Shown in pieces: positions 31,265-42,655 of a stretch of 64,000 nt of DNA (position 1 is its first letter; each line of letters begins with the position of its first letter). Under the pieces are notes generated by a model. It searched no databases. It saw nothing but the letters and a program-made list of their open reading frames with translations, and was not told the DNA's origin. The stretch comes from Rhodocollybia butyracea (Eukaryota > Basidiomycota > Agaricomycetes > Agaricales > Omphalotaceae). The stretch lies in the NCBI GenBank assembly GCA_015501585.1, contig JADNRY010000182.1:62001-126000 (forward strand), written 5' to 3'. A program made the translations under genes and the position numbers.

Positions 31265-34200
31265 ATGGACCTGGAAGTCGTTGCTAGTCTGGAAAGCCAT
31301 ATACCTGGCATAAAAGGTATCAAAAACGACGATGAACTGGATCTCCTTCTGGCAGGTCTAAATCTTTCTGATCGACTGGCCAAAATTCGCGCTTGCAAAG
31401 CTCTCATCCAGACTGCGTCTATGGGATCTACACTATCGTTGGCATCGACTACAACGACTGTCACATCTAATATTCCGAAACCACCCCATCACCACCATGG
31501 CCCCACGAACGTTAAACAGTGGAAGCCTCTAGTAGAACTTCCCAGCGATTTAGAGGGAAGGCCGGTCGCCTTCTATGGTAAACTTCTATCAACTCGCCGC
31601 AAGGCTGCTAAGAACGACGTTTTATCCCTCGACAAGGACGTGCTCATGGCAGAGCCGGAAAATCAAAAGAAGGACGACGCAACGGTAAAAAAAAATAGCA
31701 CCCTACCAACCTACGTAACTTACTCATACTCTCTATAGCTCAAGAACCAAGTTTTATCCCTCGACAAGGACGTGCTCATGGCAGAGCCGGAAAATCAAAC
31801 GAAGGACGATACAACGGTAAAATAGCACCCTACAAACCTACGTAACTTCTTACTCATACACTCTAACAGCTCAAGGATTTTGTAGACATATGCGCTCAAG
31901 AAAGGGATATTGTTGCAAAGGTGCGGCCGTTATAAAGATCTAGACCTTGTCCTCAAGGATTGGTATTCTAGTTGCTCTTTCCCGAAGCGTTCCAGTCTCC
32001 TGAGATAGCGGCTCATGTAAAAACGAAAGATAGTGTGAAAAAGATGTACACCGAGGTAAATTTGACCATAACTGCATGCCGAGCTAACTAACATTTCCTG
32101 AATCAGTCATTGAAGCGCAAAAAGGACTTTGATGGCCCTGAAGTTGGGGCTAGCAAACGGGCTAAAATTGATGAGGTGCATACGGATGGAGTGGACCAGG
32201 ACAAAAAGCCTGCAGAAAGCGAGGAAAAACAAGTACAAACGGCTGTAGATCTCGGCGGTGATGTCGGCCGCGAAAGCCCTGTGGCGAAGAGTGAAGATGA
32301 ACTGATAGATGCCGCACTTGGGGACGGCGATGAACAAATGGATACAGTCGAGAGCGAAGGGACGGGGATGGATACTGGACGGTGGGGAATTGGGACGGTG
32401 GAAGGATAAATGTGGCGGGGAGGGAATGGATGGATGCTGTATGGTGGGTGAATGGGAAAAGGGCGGGTGATGAGCAGACGGATATGGTGGAGGAGAGTAA
32501 AGGGACGAAGAATGAAGATGAGCAGCCTGATCCGGTGGATGCAGCGGACAGATTTTCCACCGAGAGCGAAGATGAGGACGGAAACGAAAGTCCGGCTGGA
32601 GGTGAGGAACCGCAACCTCGGAGATCACTGCGCCAGCGAAACCCGGTGGATCACCGATTTTATATCGCAACGCAAACTGCAACGCCAAGAAAACCGCCGA
32701 GAAAACCGTCGAGAAAACCGTCGAAACCCCCAAAGCTACGAGCTGGTAACACGTTTTCAAAGTCAAAACTTCCTGAAGAACTCATACCGCCCCGAATGAA
32801 TCCAACCTATGAACCTCCGGTGAGTCTGTCTATACACTCCCGCAAACGACGTCGCTAATAAATACTCAGCGCCACTTCGCACCTGTAGTTCCGTTATTTG
32901 CAGCCGATGGACAAAAGAAATGTGACTTTATATGGTCTACCTATGTGCGTATAGGCGCGTCTTAGGAATCTTTGCCTGGTTCTGACGCCGATATATTTTA
33001 ACTCAGTATGAGCCAGATGTCACTGAATGGTTTAAAAAGGTCAAGGAAACGGTTAAGCCTCCGCCTCAGAAAGACTCTCCCATCCACTCAACGACTTTTC
33101 AACAATTTTCTGAGATGACCGTGAACGAGGTCCAGGAATTAATCTCACGAAAGGTGGTGGTTTTAACTGACCGCCCAAAGCATCTTCGCTGGGACCTAGA
33201 CAGCCTTCGCCTTTTTGGAAATCTAGACGAAATGCGGACTATGCACGGTACAACAACGCGATTAACTAGGAGAGAAGTCATCGCTGACAGAAATTTTAGA
33301 CGCCTCTCTCGCAAACGGTGGCGACGTCAACGAGGTGCACGTCCAAGCATCTCTAAAGGAATTCTTCACGTCCACAAAAATTCTAAATGCCCTTGAACTT
33401 CCTGGCTCTGATTTACCTCCTGTGCAGCTGGCCACTGATATGACCGCGGTACGAAGTCTAATGGGAAAAGTTCCTGATTATTTTGCGAAAGTATACCCAG
33501 TGCACGACATGTCTTTTGGCTTGGCAGCTAAGAAGGGGGCTATGCACAAAGCGCACGTTGACCGTTCAGGCTTCGTTACCAAGGTCGATGTCCATTGCGG
33601 CGGCAAATTGTGGATCGTGTGCATCCCCTCCGATGAGAAGGAGGGATGCGCTTCTGCCGACGCTTATGCAAACGATCGGGGGTACCAATGGTTTGGAATT
33701 TATTTAGAAGCTGGTACTTCGATGTAAGTAGTCTCCCCAATGCAGACCTCTCCCAGCTAACAACATTGTAGCATCATGCCTCCTGGTACTCTCCATATCG
33801 TCCTCACCACAGATGACTGCCTTTGTACCGGCGTCGAGACTTTTGCACGCTCAACCATGGCAAGGACGGTCTTTACAGTCTACCATACCCTGGCTGAATC
33901 CGCGTTCATTACCAACACTTCCGTTGCAGACGAATTCCTACTACTCCTGCAGATCGTAATGTATTGGAAGACTGAGCTGGTTGAACATGAGGAGGCATAT
34001 TTCCATGATATCGAGACCTCAAATGAATCCCTCGGCCACATACCCAACCTTACGCGATGGGATGATGCAATCAACGTCCTCACGTTACTAAACTTTGTCG
34101 ACCTCGCTTGGGTTCTAACGCCGATTCGGTACGTGGGTAAGGGCAAGGAGAAGATGCCTAGGACATATGCCTTTGCAAAAGGTGCTGCATGTGACTTGCG

Positions 34201-34775
34201 TTCGTGGATCTACTCCAACTTCAGTCTAGTGTTGCGCAACAACGACCAAGCTGTCAATGAAGATGATAGAATTTGCGACCTATCAAATATGTCAGAGCAA
34301 TATCTCATCCAGAACGCAAGGCTTCTGGTCCGACACATATCCTATAGCCATGAAAATGGATATCTCTCGGAGAATATCTCAACTACGCCAGGGCAAGAGA
34401 TGCATATCACGTCAAGGATGGTAGAGCAGGCAATTGAGGCCGACCTCTGTCAAGTAGGTGGCCACTTTGATAGGTTATGGAAGGAATGTATCAAGCTTGA
34501 GAAACCTGCCCTGGACAAGGTCACAGAAATACAGGAGAAGTTGATGCAACTGAGAGAGTCGAGTGATTCGGGTGATGAGGCCTTGTGCGAGAAAACTGGA
34601 GGATGAGTTGGAGAGCTTAGCTTGGGATCAAACGGGACGTAGTTACGCATGGCCAGAACCTGACGACGGGTATCACTTTGTGCTCAAAAGGGTTGAGAAG
34701 GAAGTAGAAGGCGAGGACGACGACGACGAGAGGGAACATAAACAAATGGATGTGGAAAAAGAGGAAGACATGTGA
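31265..34775 (+). CDS. JmjC-like (cupin-fold) nuclear protein
   Basis: A multi-exon gene starting MDLEVVASLESHIPGIKG. The N-terminal half is acidic and basic with nuclear-signal-like stretches (KRKK, SKRAKID, RKPSRKPSKPPK). A folded part begins near 33003 (EPDVTEWFKKVKE, LTDRPKHLRWDLDSLRLFG). The core has FGLAAKKGAMHKAHVDRSG, KVDVHCGGKLWIV and, across an intron (33723-33770), IIMPPGTLHIVLT. The HxD (His codon 33554, Asp codon 33560) and the distal His (33794) are the Fe(II) ligands of JmjC dioxygenases. GTSMIMPPGTLHxV and the later FxVYHTLAESAFITNT fit the large agaricomycete JmjC family. JmjC enzymes usually demethylate histones or hydroxylate proteins using 2-oxoglutarate; the substrate here is unknown. 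Frame changes near 32400 and 33255 need introns or may be errors. The tail is strongly acidic (EGEDDDDERE). Confidence 0.65.
31619..31882. repeat. Tandem duplication of an exon with its intron
   Basis: Units of about 132 bp (31619-31750 and 31751-31882) each contain the coding phrase VLSLDKDVLMAEPENQ and the following intron (GTAAAA...). They lie inside the JmjC-like gene. Confidence 0.85.
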
Positions 34776-36245
34776 CATTGCTTCATTTGTAGTATCGATT
34801 TCGAATTTCGAGAACGGTGTGGGCTATTGCCCTTTCATATTCGACTTGCTCCAACTACAATGTCAATGGTGAAAGAGGCTGACTCTCCCTCTAAATGACA
34901 ATAATTAAGAAGTTACACCGAATCATGTTTCAATAATCTGGTGCCAATTCCTTTTTTATTTATTTAAATAATTTATTTATTCGCTTCTGCGCGGTAGCGT
35001 AGCGATAACGCTCACAGTGCACGTTTACAGAACGTTGACAGGTTAACCAAAACTGATTGTCCATAAGAATGGTTATACTGAGCGGCATGACAACGTCATC
35101 CAGTTCAATGATATCTTCTGCTTCCCTCAGCGTCGAGAAGTATGTGGCGAGGTTGACGTTGGCAGCGAGAACTACGCGAATGAGAGATATATACAAAAGG
35201 ATGTTACCGGTTTGGATTCGAGATGCATTCGAGAACCAGATTGCGTATTTGGCGTTCAACGTCGCTCGGGTGGTCGTCCACGGGACTCTGGAGAACAGTG
35301 AAGAAAAAATGCAGTCCATAAACCTGAGAGAAACGTGATGTCCTTTTCGTGCGCTTTTAACGTTGTTAGACCTTTACAACGAGTATCTCCACTATCGGAT
35401 GAGGATGCCGCATCGTTTTAGGCAGCTTTGCGGGACATTGCTACTGCACCATACTTTCAGTGTGGCCGTCGCTGATTACCGCTGCGGCCGTGCAGTGCCA
35501 ATATTCTTGCAGACCGATCTTTGCTTCCACTAGCTCGGAAGAGTGTTCAAATTCGGTGAAGTAAGGCATGAAGACTCGTTAGTTGATGACCTTCTGAAAG
35601 AATGTGGGTCGTCTGTGATGCACCTGGTGGATCTGGGGGAGCCGTAGTTAGCGTACAATCCGCATGATTATGTATATTTGTCCATTACATTGCGATTAAA
35701 GGCACTAGTACGTTTAGGAAATGAAGACTGTCCCAAGAGGTCGCCCTACATGATCCTCTTGAGAGCTTTTTGCCGAAGGCTTGCATCGGAAAAGGGACCA
35801 GCGTCTAGCCCAGTGATGGGGTCGGCAGGTCCAGCAGATGAATAGAAAATTGTCGCATACCCAAGGGCAATCAAAACCATCTTATCGGATATTCCTTTTA
35901 CAGAGATTTTCGGCACTTGCGGCTATTTGTCTTTTCGTTCGAAACCACGGTATCGTTTCCGTAGCATCGACTTCCATATTCCAAATAATTGTACGACTAC
36001 TGGAAATCGCGGTCATCTCATGTCATCCAACTGAAGAGGTGAGCTGATCTGTAAGTCCATCATGGCTGAACAGCATTTCAATATGTGACCACAGCGAGCG
36101 ATTTTGTGAAAGGACCATCGTAGCCAGTTATGGATTTGAGTCACGCCGTTCACCGAACGTTCAACCGGGAAACATTTCCATTTGCAGCTTCGTTGATGAT
36201 TCAGCTCTCAGATCTCATCCATCATCTCCCGTCCGACTTTCAACC
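34776..36245. other. About 1.5 kb without a supported gene
   Basis: Short frames on both strands (for example 34960-35319 minus and 35838-36047 plus) show no recognised motif. A phrase CCCTCTAAATGACAATAA (34888-34906) resembles ones at 25045 and 9487. Confidence 0.4.
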
Positions 36246-36734
36246 ATGCCCAAAGACGCTCTCACACACAGACCCACCCAGTTCTCAAGCAGCTGCGGTT
36301 TCAATATGCATGAGCTTCGAATCGCTATGAAGTACACTGAATGCGAATTCAGCAGATTTCGAGTTAGTAAAACGCTTGCACTGCACTATTGAGCTAACCT
36401 TCTTACCCAGCAGGTCGTATGGGCCTCTGCAAAAGCCATGAAGATCAAGCCCTTCTACAGGCACGACCAAGTTAATCCCGACGTGTGGGATGGACTCATC
36501 CATAAAGTAAGTGGCTCATTCCTCATCAGAAAGGGCACGTCTTTCTAACATCAACCGTAGTGCGTGGAAAAACAACCCAAACTGAATAGCTTTATGGTCC
36601 ATTGGCCAATAGTTACTTATTTTGACCATTGGAATATGTCTCGAAGGTTGGGAGGTAGAGGACGCCCTCGCAAAAAACCTATATCTGGTCATGAAATCCC
36701 GCCAATCGGGACCCGAATTACTTGGGTCCGTTGA
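36246..36734 (+). CDS. Small AT-hook protein (agaricomycete orphan)
   Basis: Three exons (36246-36362, 36411-36506, 36561-36734) give an unbroken 128-residue protein. Introns are 48 and 54 nt, with GTTAGT and GTAAGT donors and CTAAC branch-site-like elements. Exon 1 begins MPKDALTHRPTQFSSS. Exon 2 reads VVWASAKAMKIKPFYRHDQ, and exon 3 CVEKQPKLNSFMVHWPIVT followed by YFDHWN. Near the C-terminus GRGRPRKKP is an AT-hook-type core, which binds the minor groove of AT-rich DNA. The KIKPFYR...VWD...WPI block resembles small conserved proteins of Agaricomycetes that I cannot name. It may be a regulator or a chromatin-associated protein. Confidence 0.6.
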
Positions 36735-37104
36735 TTTTCTTTGTATATCTACCAAAGCTGACCTTCGAGAAGTACATTGGAAAAAAAACCCCCGCCGCAG
36801 AAATTAATATCTTCCAACGTAGGCAATCCATATCTTTCGATAACGTCTTGTTCAACTTAGTCGTTCCTTAGTTGTTCCCTGTTAAGCCTCAATCTCCGAA
36901 GTTCAAACCTTCAGTTCTGCTCTCCAATGGCCCATATGGTAACGCCGATCCCCAGCCATGTCCCATTTGCAGAAGACTTGGAGATAACCATAGCGCCTTG
37001 ACGCAGATCAGGCAAGGCCGACTCAGAGGCTAAGATATAATCCACGACAGAAGTGCCCCTTGGTTTACCTGGCATTGAAGATTCAAACTTGTTCCACGTA
37101 AGGT
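36735..37104. other. Intergenic, nothing recognised
   Basis: A minus-strand frame (36911-37111) has no motif. Confidence 0.4.
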
Positions 37105-37290
37105 CGTTCAAGGCTTAGCGCCCAAACGGATCCAAAAACGAGATGTCAAGACAAATTGATGTATAGTAGGTACGTAGATACAGGGGTGCTGGAGAATTTG
37201 AATATACTATGAGCTAAAATGCAAAAAGAGCTGGTAAGTAGAGCAATCTTTAGGAATAAAAATTGAACACGCACTTGATACACACTGCAA
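37105..37290. repeat. Interspersed repeat, empty-site copy
   Basis: Shares TTAGCGCCCAAACGGATCCAA, shortened here to its core CGCCCAAACGGATCC, and GGTACGTAGATACAGGGG with 62.99-63.28 kb. The insertion present in that copy is absent here. Confidence 0.75.
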
Positions 37291-40200
37291 AACCAAGAGT
37301 AATTGCAAATAGAAGGTACAGATAGCAGTTCGACTATTAAAGTAAGCTGAGATGCCTAAAAAAAAGCTATGTTAGTTCAGTGATTTTAAAGATAAGAAAC
37401 TCAAGACGCACTGAAAAACCAAGAGCAATCGTCGCACAAATCAAAGAATGTAGTAGTTGAAGACTAACAACGGTCAGTTCAATGATTAAGAAGAAAAGAA
37501 GAGACACACTTCAGAGAAAACATACAAGGAATCCAACAAAAGAGTGATCGGGGAAGGATCGTGAAATCAGATTTGGGAAGGAAAAGAGCCAGCAAGAGGG
37601 TCGGAAGCAACGAGCACGAAAGATGATTTTATGAAAGCGTGACTGCACTGGTGACCAACGAAGCGCATGCTGAAGAATCCAGAAATGTATATACTGTCCA
37701 TTTCAATCACCCAGGCGCAGATTGCTAGGATGTTTGGTAGTTCCAAGAAAGCCAACCAGCTGTCACTGAGGCAATAATGGTAAGAGGGAATGATGGCAAG
37801 AGGGAATGAGGCAATGATGGTAGAAGGGAATGTGGCAGCGAGGTTGACTGAGTACAAGAGCGAGAATATTATTTGAGTACAAGAGTGATTTTTTTTCGCA
37901 AGCAACATCTAAAAAGCAGCAAACCGCGACAGCTCAGAGCTGCTTGTCGCGTCCATCTCGAGCGTAGGGCCGGAGCCGCCTTTCGCGTCTGTTGTTTTCC
38001 CGTTTCGTGTGCGCATCTAGCTGAGGTCGGGGCCAGTTGAACGCAATGCGAATCTTGAAGTCGCACTCAGTTGAGTGGCGAGGAAGAGGTTACTAAAAAA
38101 ACATACCTTAGTTGCAGCCGTGAGACGCGGATGGGTCACTGTGGGGTTCGCTCGACTGCTTGGTCCGCTTTCGTTTTCAGGGTGGGTCATATTTTTAGTT
38201 CTTTTTTCGTGGCTGAAGTGAAGGTGAAGGTGGTGGTAGCTGGGAGTGTTGAAGCGCGCGCGGCAGATGCCTTTATAGGTGCGGCACCTGTGCTGACTCT
38301 TTGCTGACTTAACCTTCGTTTTTGCGGGATTGTATGTTTTCTCTAACATACTTAGATATTCGATTCCCTATTTTGAGTGGCGCACTGGCCGAAATGCTAG
38401 TGAGAATGAACAGCTGCGGTACCGGTGCCCAAGACTGACGCCGGAAGGCAGATTCTGCGATTCTGCGAACACTTTTTTCATCACTTCATAACTTCTTATG
38501 AGATATACACTGATAGCCGTAGTGGTTGGCGACAAAATATTTATTTGTACAGCTAAGCAGCTGGCAGCACAATTGACAGTATATTTCTACATACTTACAG
38601 CTAAGCAGACGACCGCGATACGTAAGCACAGAATCGTAATTGTTTGTTTGAGAGGCACAAGAGTTACTGACTGAATGACATTTGACGCGTCCGGACTACG
38701 TAGTAGAGCCAATCAGAGTTAAAGTTATAAGTTGAGTTTAGAGTTACTGACCGAATGACATTTGAATAACGCGATAGAGAACCATGTGGAGCTGGCAAGG
38801 CAAAAGGTTAGTAATTTCTCAGATTTGCATAAAAATACGTACAACGTCGCATGGTCGCTAAAGCCCAACTCACCATGCAGTTTACAAGGAGATCGAAATC
38901 TGGGATTTTAAGGACTTGTGGAATACAACGCCAACACGAAACCAGCATCATAAGGAAGGAGCACAGTAACACTGCAAGAACCGTGCACCTACCGCCCCAG
39001 ATATTCTATCAGTCTTCCCAGTTTAACTTTAAATTTCCTTTACGAGCGGCTGGTTCGTGGAAGTCTAGCCGATCTAGGTTGGATACGGAACGACCTCATT
39101 GATAGCACCTGAGAAGAGTTTGCCAAGCAAGCGCTTGTTGACGGAAAAATATCCCTCCATGTCAACGGGGAAGTCCGCTCTTTTGCCGGCGTCGGCGCTC
39201 TTCCATCGAAAGACGGTCGCCACTTTAACAACCACCAAAGGTTTCGTCGGCTCTGAAGGCTCAAGTGGATCGTCTCCGAGATGAGGTGACGCTGTCAAAG
39301 ATGGGATCAAGCAAGACCATAAACGAGGTATGTATATTATTGATTTGTGCGCCCAGACGTTCGGTAACCCGCATCACAGTTCAGGTGCAGGAGAGGCTGA
39401 AGGGTAGGTCCTATCGTACGCAGGTGCAGTTGACTAGCGTACGCAGTTGAAGTACTGTAGTTAATGTAGAGGAAGGAGGAGAACGGGAGCAGGAAGAAGA
39501 TAGAGGGGTGGCCAAGGTGAAGAAGACCCTATCATGGATTCCGAGTCCCTGGTAAGCTCGACAGCAATTCATCTGTGGAGCGACTCTGATGCCTCCAAGT
39601 CCGATGCGCTGCCACTCGCAAGTCTGCCATAATCTTCTCTGACGACGAGTCCTCCATTGAGGAGGCCCTCAAGTCCCGTTGAGAAGAAAATTGGTGAGTC
39701 TCTAAACGAGCCGACTCCGACTCCGACGATGACATTGATAGCTTCACCGAGGATACTGGTGACGCGGAGGTCTCGGATGAGGAAAATTCCTCTGCAGCTC
39801 CTGACGCTCCGAAGTCGAAATCAAAAAAGAAAGTCGTAAGATTGGGAGACATTCTTTTCCAGATATTCTTTTCCCTCAACTTGGTAGGTCTCTTCGCGGC
39901 TGATTTTACGGGTCAATATTTCGAATAGGATTTCATCGATTTCTGTCGATTGCTGTGTTGTTCTGCGTCGGGCATTATGAATATCGGAATATGGTACACC
40001 TTACCTGTCTAAGAACTGTTGACAAACTTCATGGCGAGCATGGTCCATTCCAAACTAAAACGGGGATATGGTCTTCAGCGCGCCGAAGTCATGAATAGGA
40101 GGAGTCCCACAAACCATGGCGCAACCGAAACGCAGCAATCCAAATTTCCTGTCGTTTGAGCTCGAGAAATCGTAATTCAGAAGGAGGCTGAACGTCTAAC

Positions 40201-40435
40201 TCGGGAAGTAGAGATATGCGAGCACGTGGTATGGCGGATTGAGATCAGCGCTTGGAAAAGGCAAGCGCTCAGCGCCTGGAATACGAGATTCCCACACATC
40301 ATATACTACATTTACGCTTCAACATCTACATTTACTTATCCTAATACTCAATCTTATCCTATACCGTACAAAACTTGATGTAAATTTCTACAAACTTAGT
40401 TGCAGACAAATAGTCGTTCATAAGTCGCCGGCAAC
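37291..40435. other. About 3 kb without a supported gene
   Basis: The region contains a small minisatellite of GGGAATGA/TGGCAAGA-like units (37770-37835). Two direct copies of GAGTTACTGAC(T/C)GAATGACA lie at 38661 and 38741. TACAGCTAAGCAG occurs twice near 38548 and 38597. There is also an acidic Ser/Asp-rich frame without homologue (39530-39840). Frames such as 39074-39310 minus look protein-like but unrecognised. Confidence 0.4.
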
Positions 40436-40800
40436 TTAGTTACGTCCGAGGAGCCCCGGGAGGGGATCACTAGTGCACGATAGACAGTGAGATAGAGCGG
40501 CATCATCATTCGTAATAGGCAATTTTTTCAAGTTTGAAATTATGTAGTATGTCGTTCGCAAGACGCCTTTTCTGGGTTTGAAGCTATGGTAATGCAATGA
40601 GTGGCAAATATCCTCAGCGGAACTGTTTACCTCCAAGATCCGTTTCTCAACATGGTTGTGCGTAACGTTTGTAGATGAACAGTCTTTTTCTGTCCCATAC
40701 GATGCGCACGACCAAAGGCTTGTTCTCCGACAGCTGGATTCCACCACAAGTCAAACATGATGATATTCTTTGCTTCGCGGAGATTTAATCCTAGTACAAC
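40436..40800 (-). pseudogene. SNF2-family ATPase fragment (helicase motifs V-VI)
   Basis: On the minus strand, about 40775-40660 reads GLNLREAKNIIMFDLWWNPA, then VGEQAFGRAHRMGQKKTVHL. These are helicase motifs V and VI of the Rad5/Rad16-type SNF2 ATPases, including the arginine-finger-containing HRxGQ block. The frame then changes, and THNHVEKRILE follows, which is the normal next element of such proteins. Nothing before motif V was found. It is therefore an isolated, frameshifted piece of a chromatin-remodelling or repair ATPase gene, probably left by duplication or by gene capture in a transposon. Confidence 0.7.
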
Positions 40801-41481
40801 AAAGATTCAGCCGAAGTAGCTTACTGGGCTCCGGAAACGGGCGGGTGCCTGTCTTATACCAAGCCCATGATAGATACAAACAGTGGATAGATTGGTTAGG
40901 GCGATTGAACAAATCAAAGAAACCCATACTTCTGAGTCAGGCAAACACCAGTGGGCGTGGAATCTTAATTCACCTTGAACTGCAATCATCTGGTACTTTG
41001 CAAGAAATCTATGTGGGTATCCCTTTGCTTTATCTCTGTATCTTAGACCATGGGCAAATCCGAGGTCAGCGTATCATGCCAAAAACGTGATAGGTGATAG
41101 GTGCGTTGTGCTACAAATAGATCGCACAATCTTCTTCTCATGGGAGATTATCCTAGTAATCGCGAGGAATATAATCGGAAGGCTCACGAGAGAATGGCCC
41201 AGTCAGTGTTTTGTTATTTGTAATCTCGGTCAAGGAATAGCAAAATACTGACCCTGCTGCAATGCAGAGTGCAGCAAAATCAGGAGCAGAACCAATTAAG
41301 GCAAAGAAAGCTCAACAAGAATATTCTCGTACTAGCTACATACAGTAGGTTTTTTTATTATCTTTGCACGGGGCAAAAGCACTAATTACCTACTTCAAAC
41401 ATGCTTGCAAACTTGATAGTTATTTCTGACCTTACTACTTTACTATTGCAACTAATTGAATGACTCTGGTTTGACCATTCA
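40801..41481. other. No confident gene
   Basis: A plus-strand frame (40770-41090) overlaps the SNF2 fragment end and has no motif. Confidence 0.4.
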
Positions 41482-42241
41482 CTATATCATGACCAGTACT
41501 TGCATATAGGGGTCAGTGTCAGTAGACGCGGGGGTCGAGCGTCGAAGGAGCTCTTCCCGAAGGCAGAGGCTCTCTTCCTTGTGGCGGAGGCTCTCTTCCG
41601 TGTCGCTGAGAACTTTTAGCCTGCGAGTGACTCGCCGTTCTATGGCATGGAGGCTTTTTTGCTCGGTTTCGGACTGAGTCCCCGCATTATACCATGACGA
41701 TAAAGTAGCATATTGCTCATCACTTATATTTATAGTTTCTTGCACCCTGATCTTCTGGAGGATGGCCACCCTCGTTGCCTTTCAATCGGCATCGGTCGCA
41801 TACCTGGTTGTAAGTATTAGTAAATAGGTATGCCAAAATGTTTTGGATACGAACGAGATGACTGTATCGCATGTTTAAGTAGCGTCGTTCTTCTTTCGTG
41901 CCGCGTTTTTTGATCACTGTCTTGAATCTTTCTTTCATTTCATCACTGATTTCGAGAGTCTCCTCATTCAATTTCTGTATAGGAGTTTCCGACATTTCCC
42001 CAACTTGCAAACCGCTCTTCAATACCTCTGTTGGAAATTCGAGTGTCCTAAGATCATCGCTCGGTGCTCGCATCGACCGATGACGATCTTCATCTATAAA
42101 GCCCCAGCTGAGAAGAGGAGAATAAAAAAATCGCTGGGACCTAGGATGAAACAGGGGAGCCGGGGCATACGTCCGTGGTTGATTGTTCTGACTAGACGCC
42201 AGAACACCCTCCTCACCTTCCTCACAGATAAGGCAATCCAT
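41482..42241 (-). pseudogene. Zinc-cluster-like family, copy lacking most cysteines
   Basis: Exon 1 (from 42241) ends with LEISDEMKERFKTVIKKRG and TKEERRYLNMRYSHL. It is spliced (50-nt intron with TACTAAT branch site) to VCDRCRLKGNEGG. In the related gene at 53.6-55.4 kb the equivalent exon continues through four more cysteines. Here the reading jumps, with a frame change, to ILQKIRVQETINISDEQYAT and LSSWYNAG, which correspond to the part after the cluster. About 50 bp holding the second half of the zinc cluster has therefore been lost. A coiled-coil-like tail (DTEESLRHKEESLCLREELL) follows. It is probably a non-functional copy. Confidence 0.6.
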
Positions 42242-42655
42242 AAGTTGACCAGGAGAGGTAGGATAGGTTCTCGTGAATCGAATTCCCCCCGGTTTACAAC
42301 GGTTCTCTCGAGTACACCTCTTCTCTCACACTTCCCGTGTTGCGCTACGGTGACTCTGTCACTCTAGCGTTACAGTAGCAAACTTTAGAAATCAATCACG
42401 AATGAAGACTTTGAAACCAAGGTACTTTCTGAACAGTGTTGGTGGGTGAGAGATTCAATACATAGAAATCTCACAAACGACAATTGGGTCTATCCTCCTA
42501 GCCAAACTCCTAGACGCTGGCGCCGACGAGACCGCGTACGCTACTGTGCAGCTGTGTAAGTCGGCGTCTAAAAGTAAGAGTTCTGGGTGTAGTATACTCT
42601 TGGGAGACTTCGAAGGGTTGGGAATATATTTGCTGGTCAAAGCGTAGTTCGAGAG
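42242..42655. other. Intergenic, nothing recognised
   Basis: Contains only short frames. It is the upstream flank of the minus-strand copy at 41.5-42.2 kb. Confidence 0.45.
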
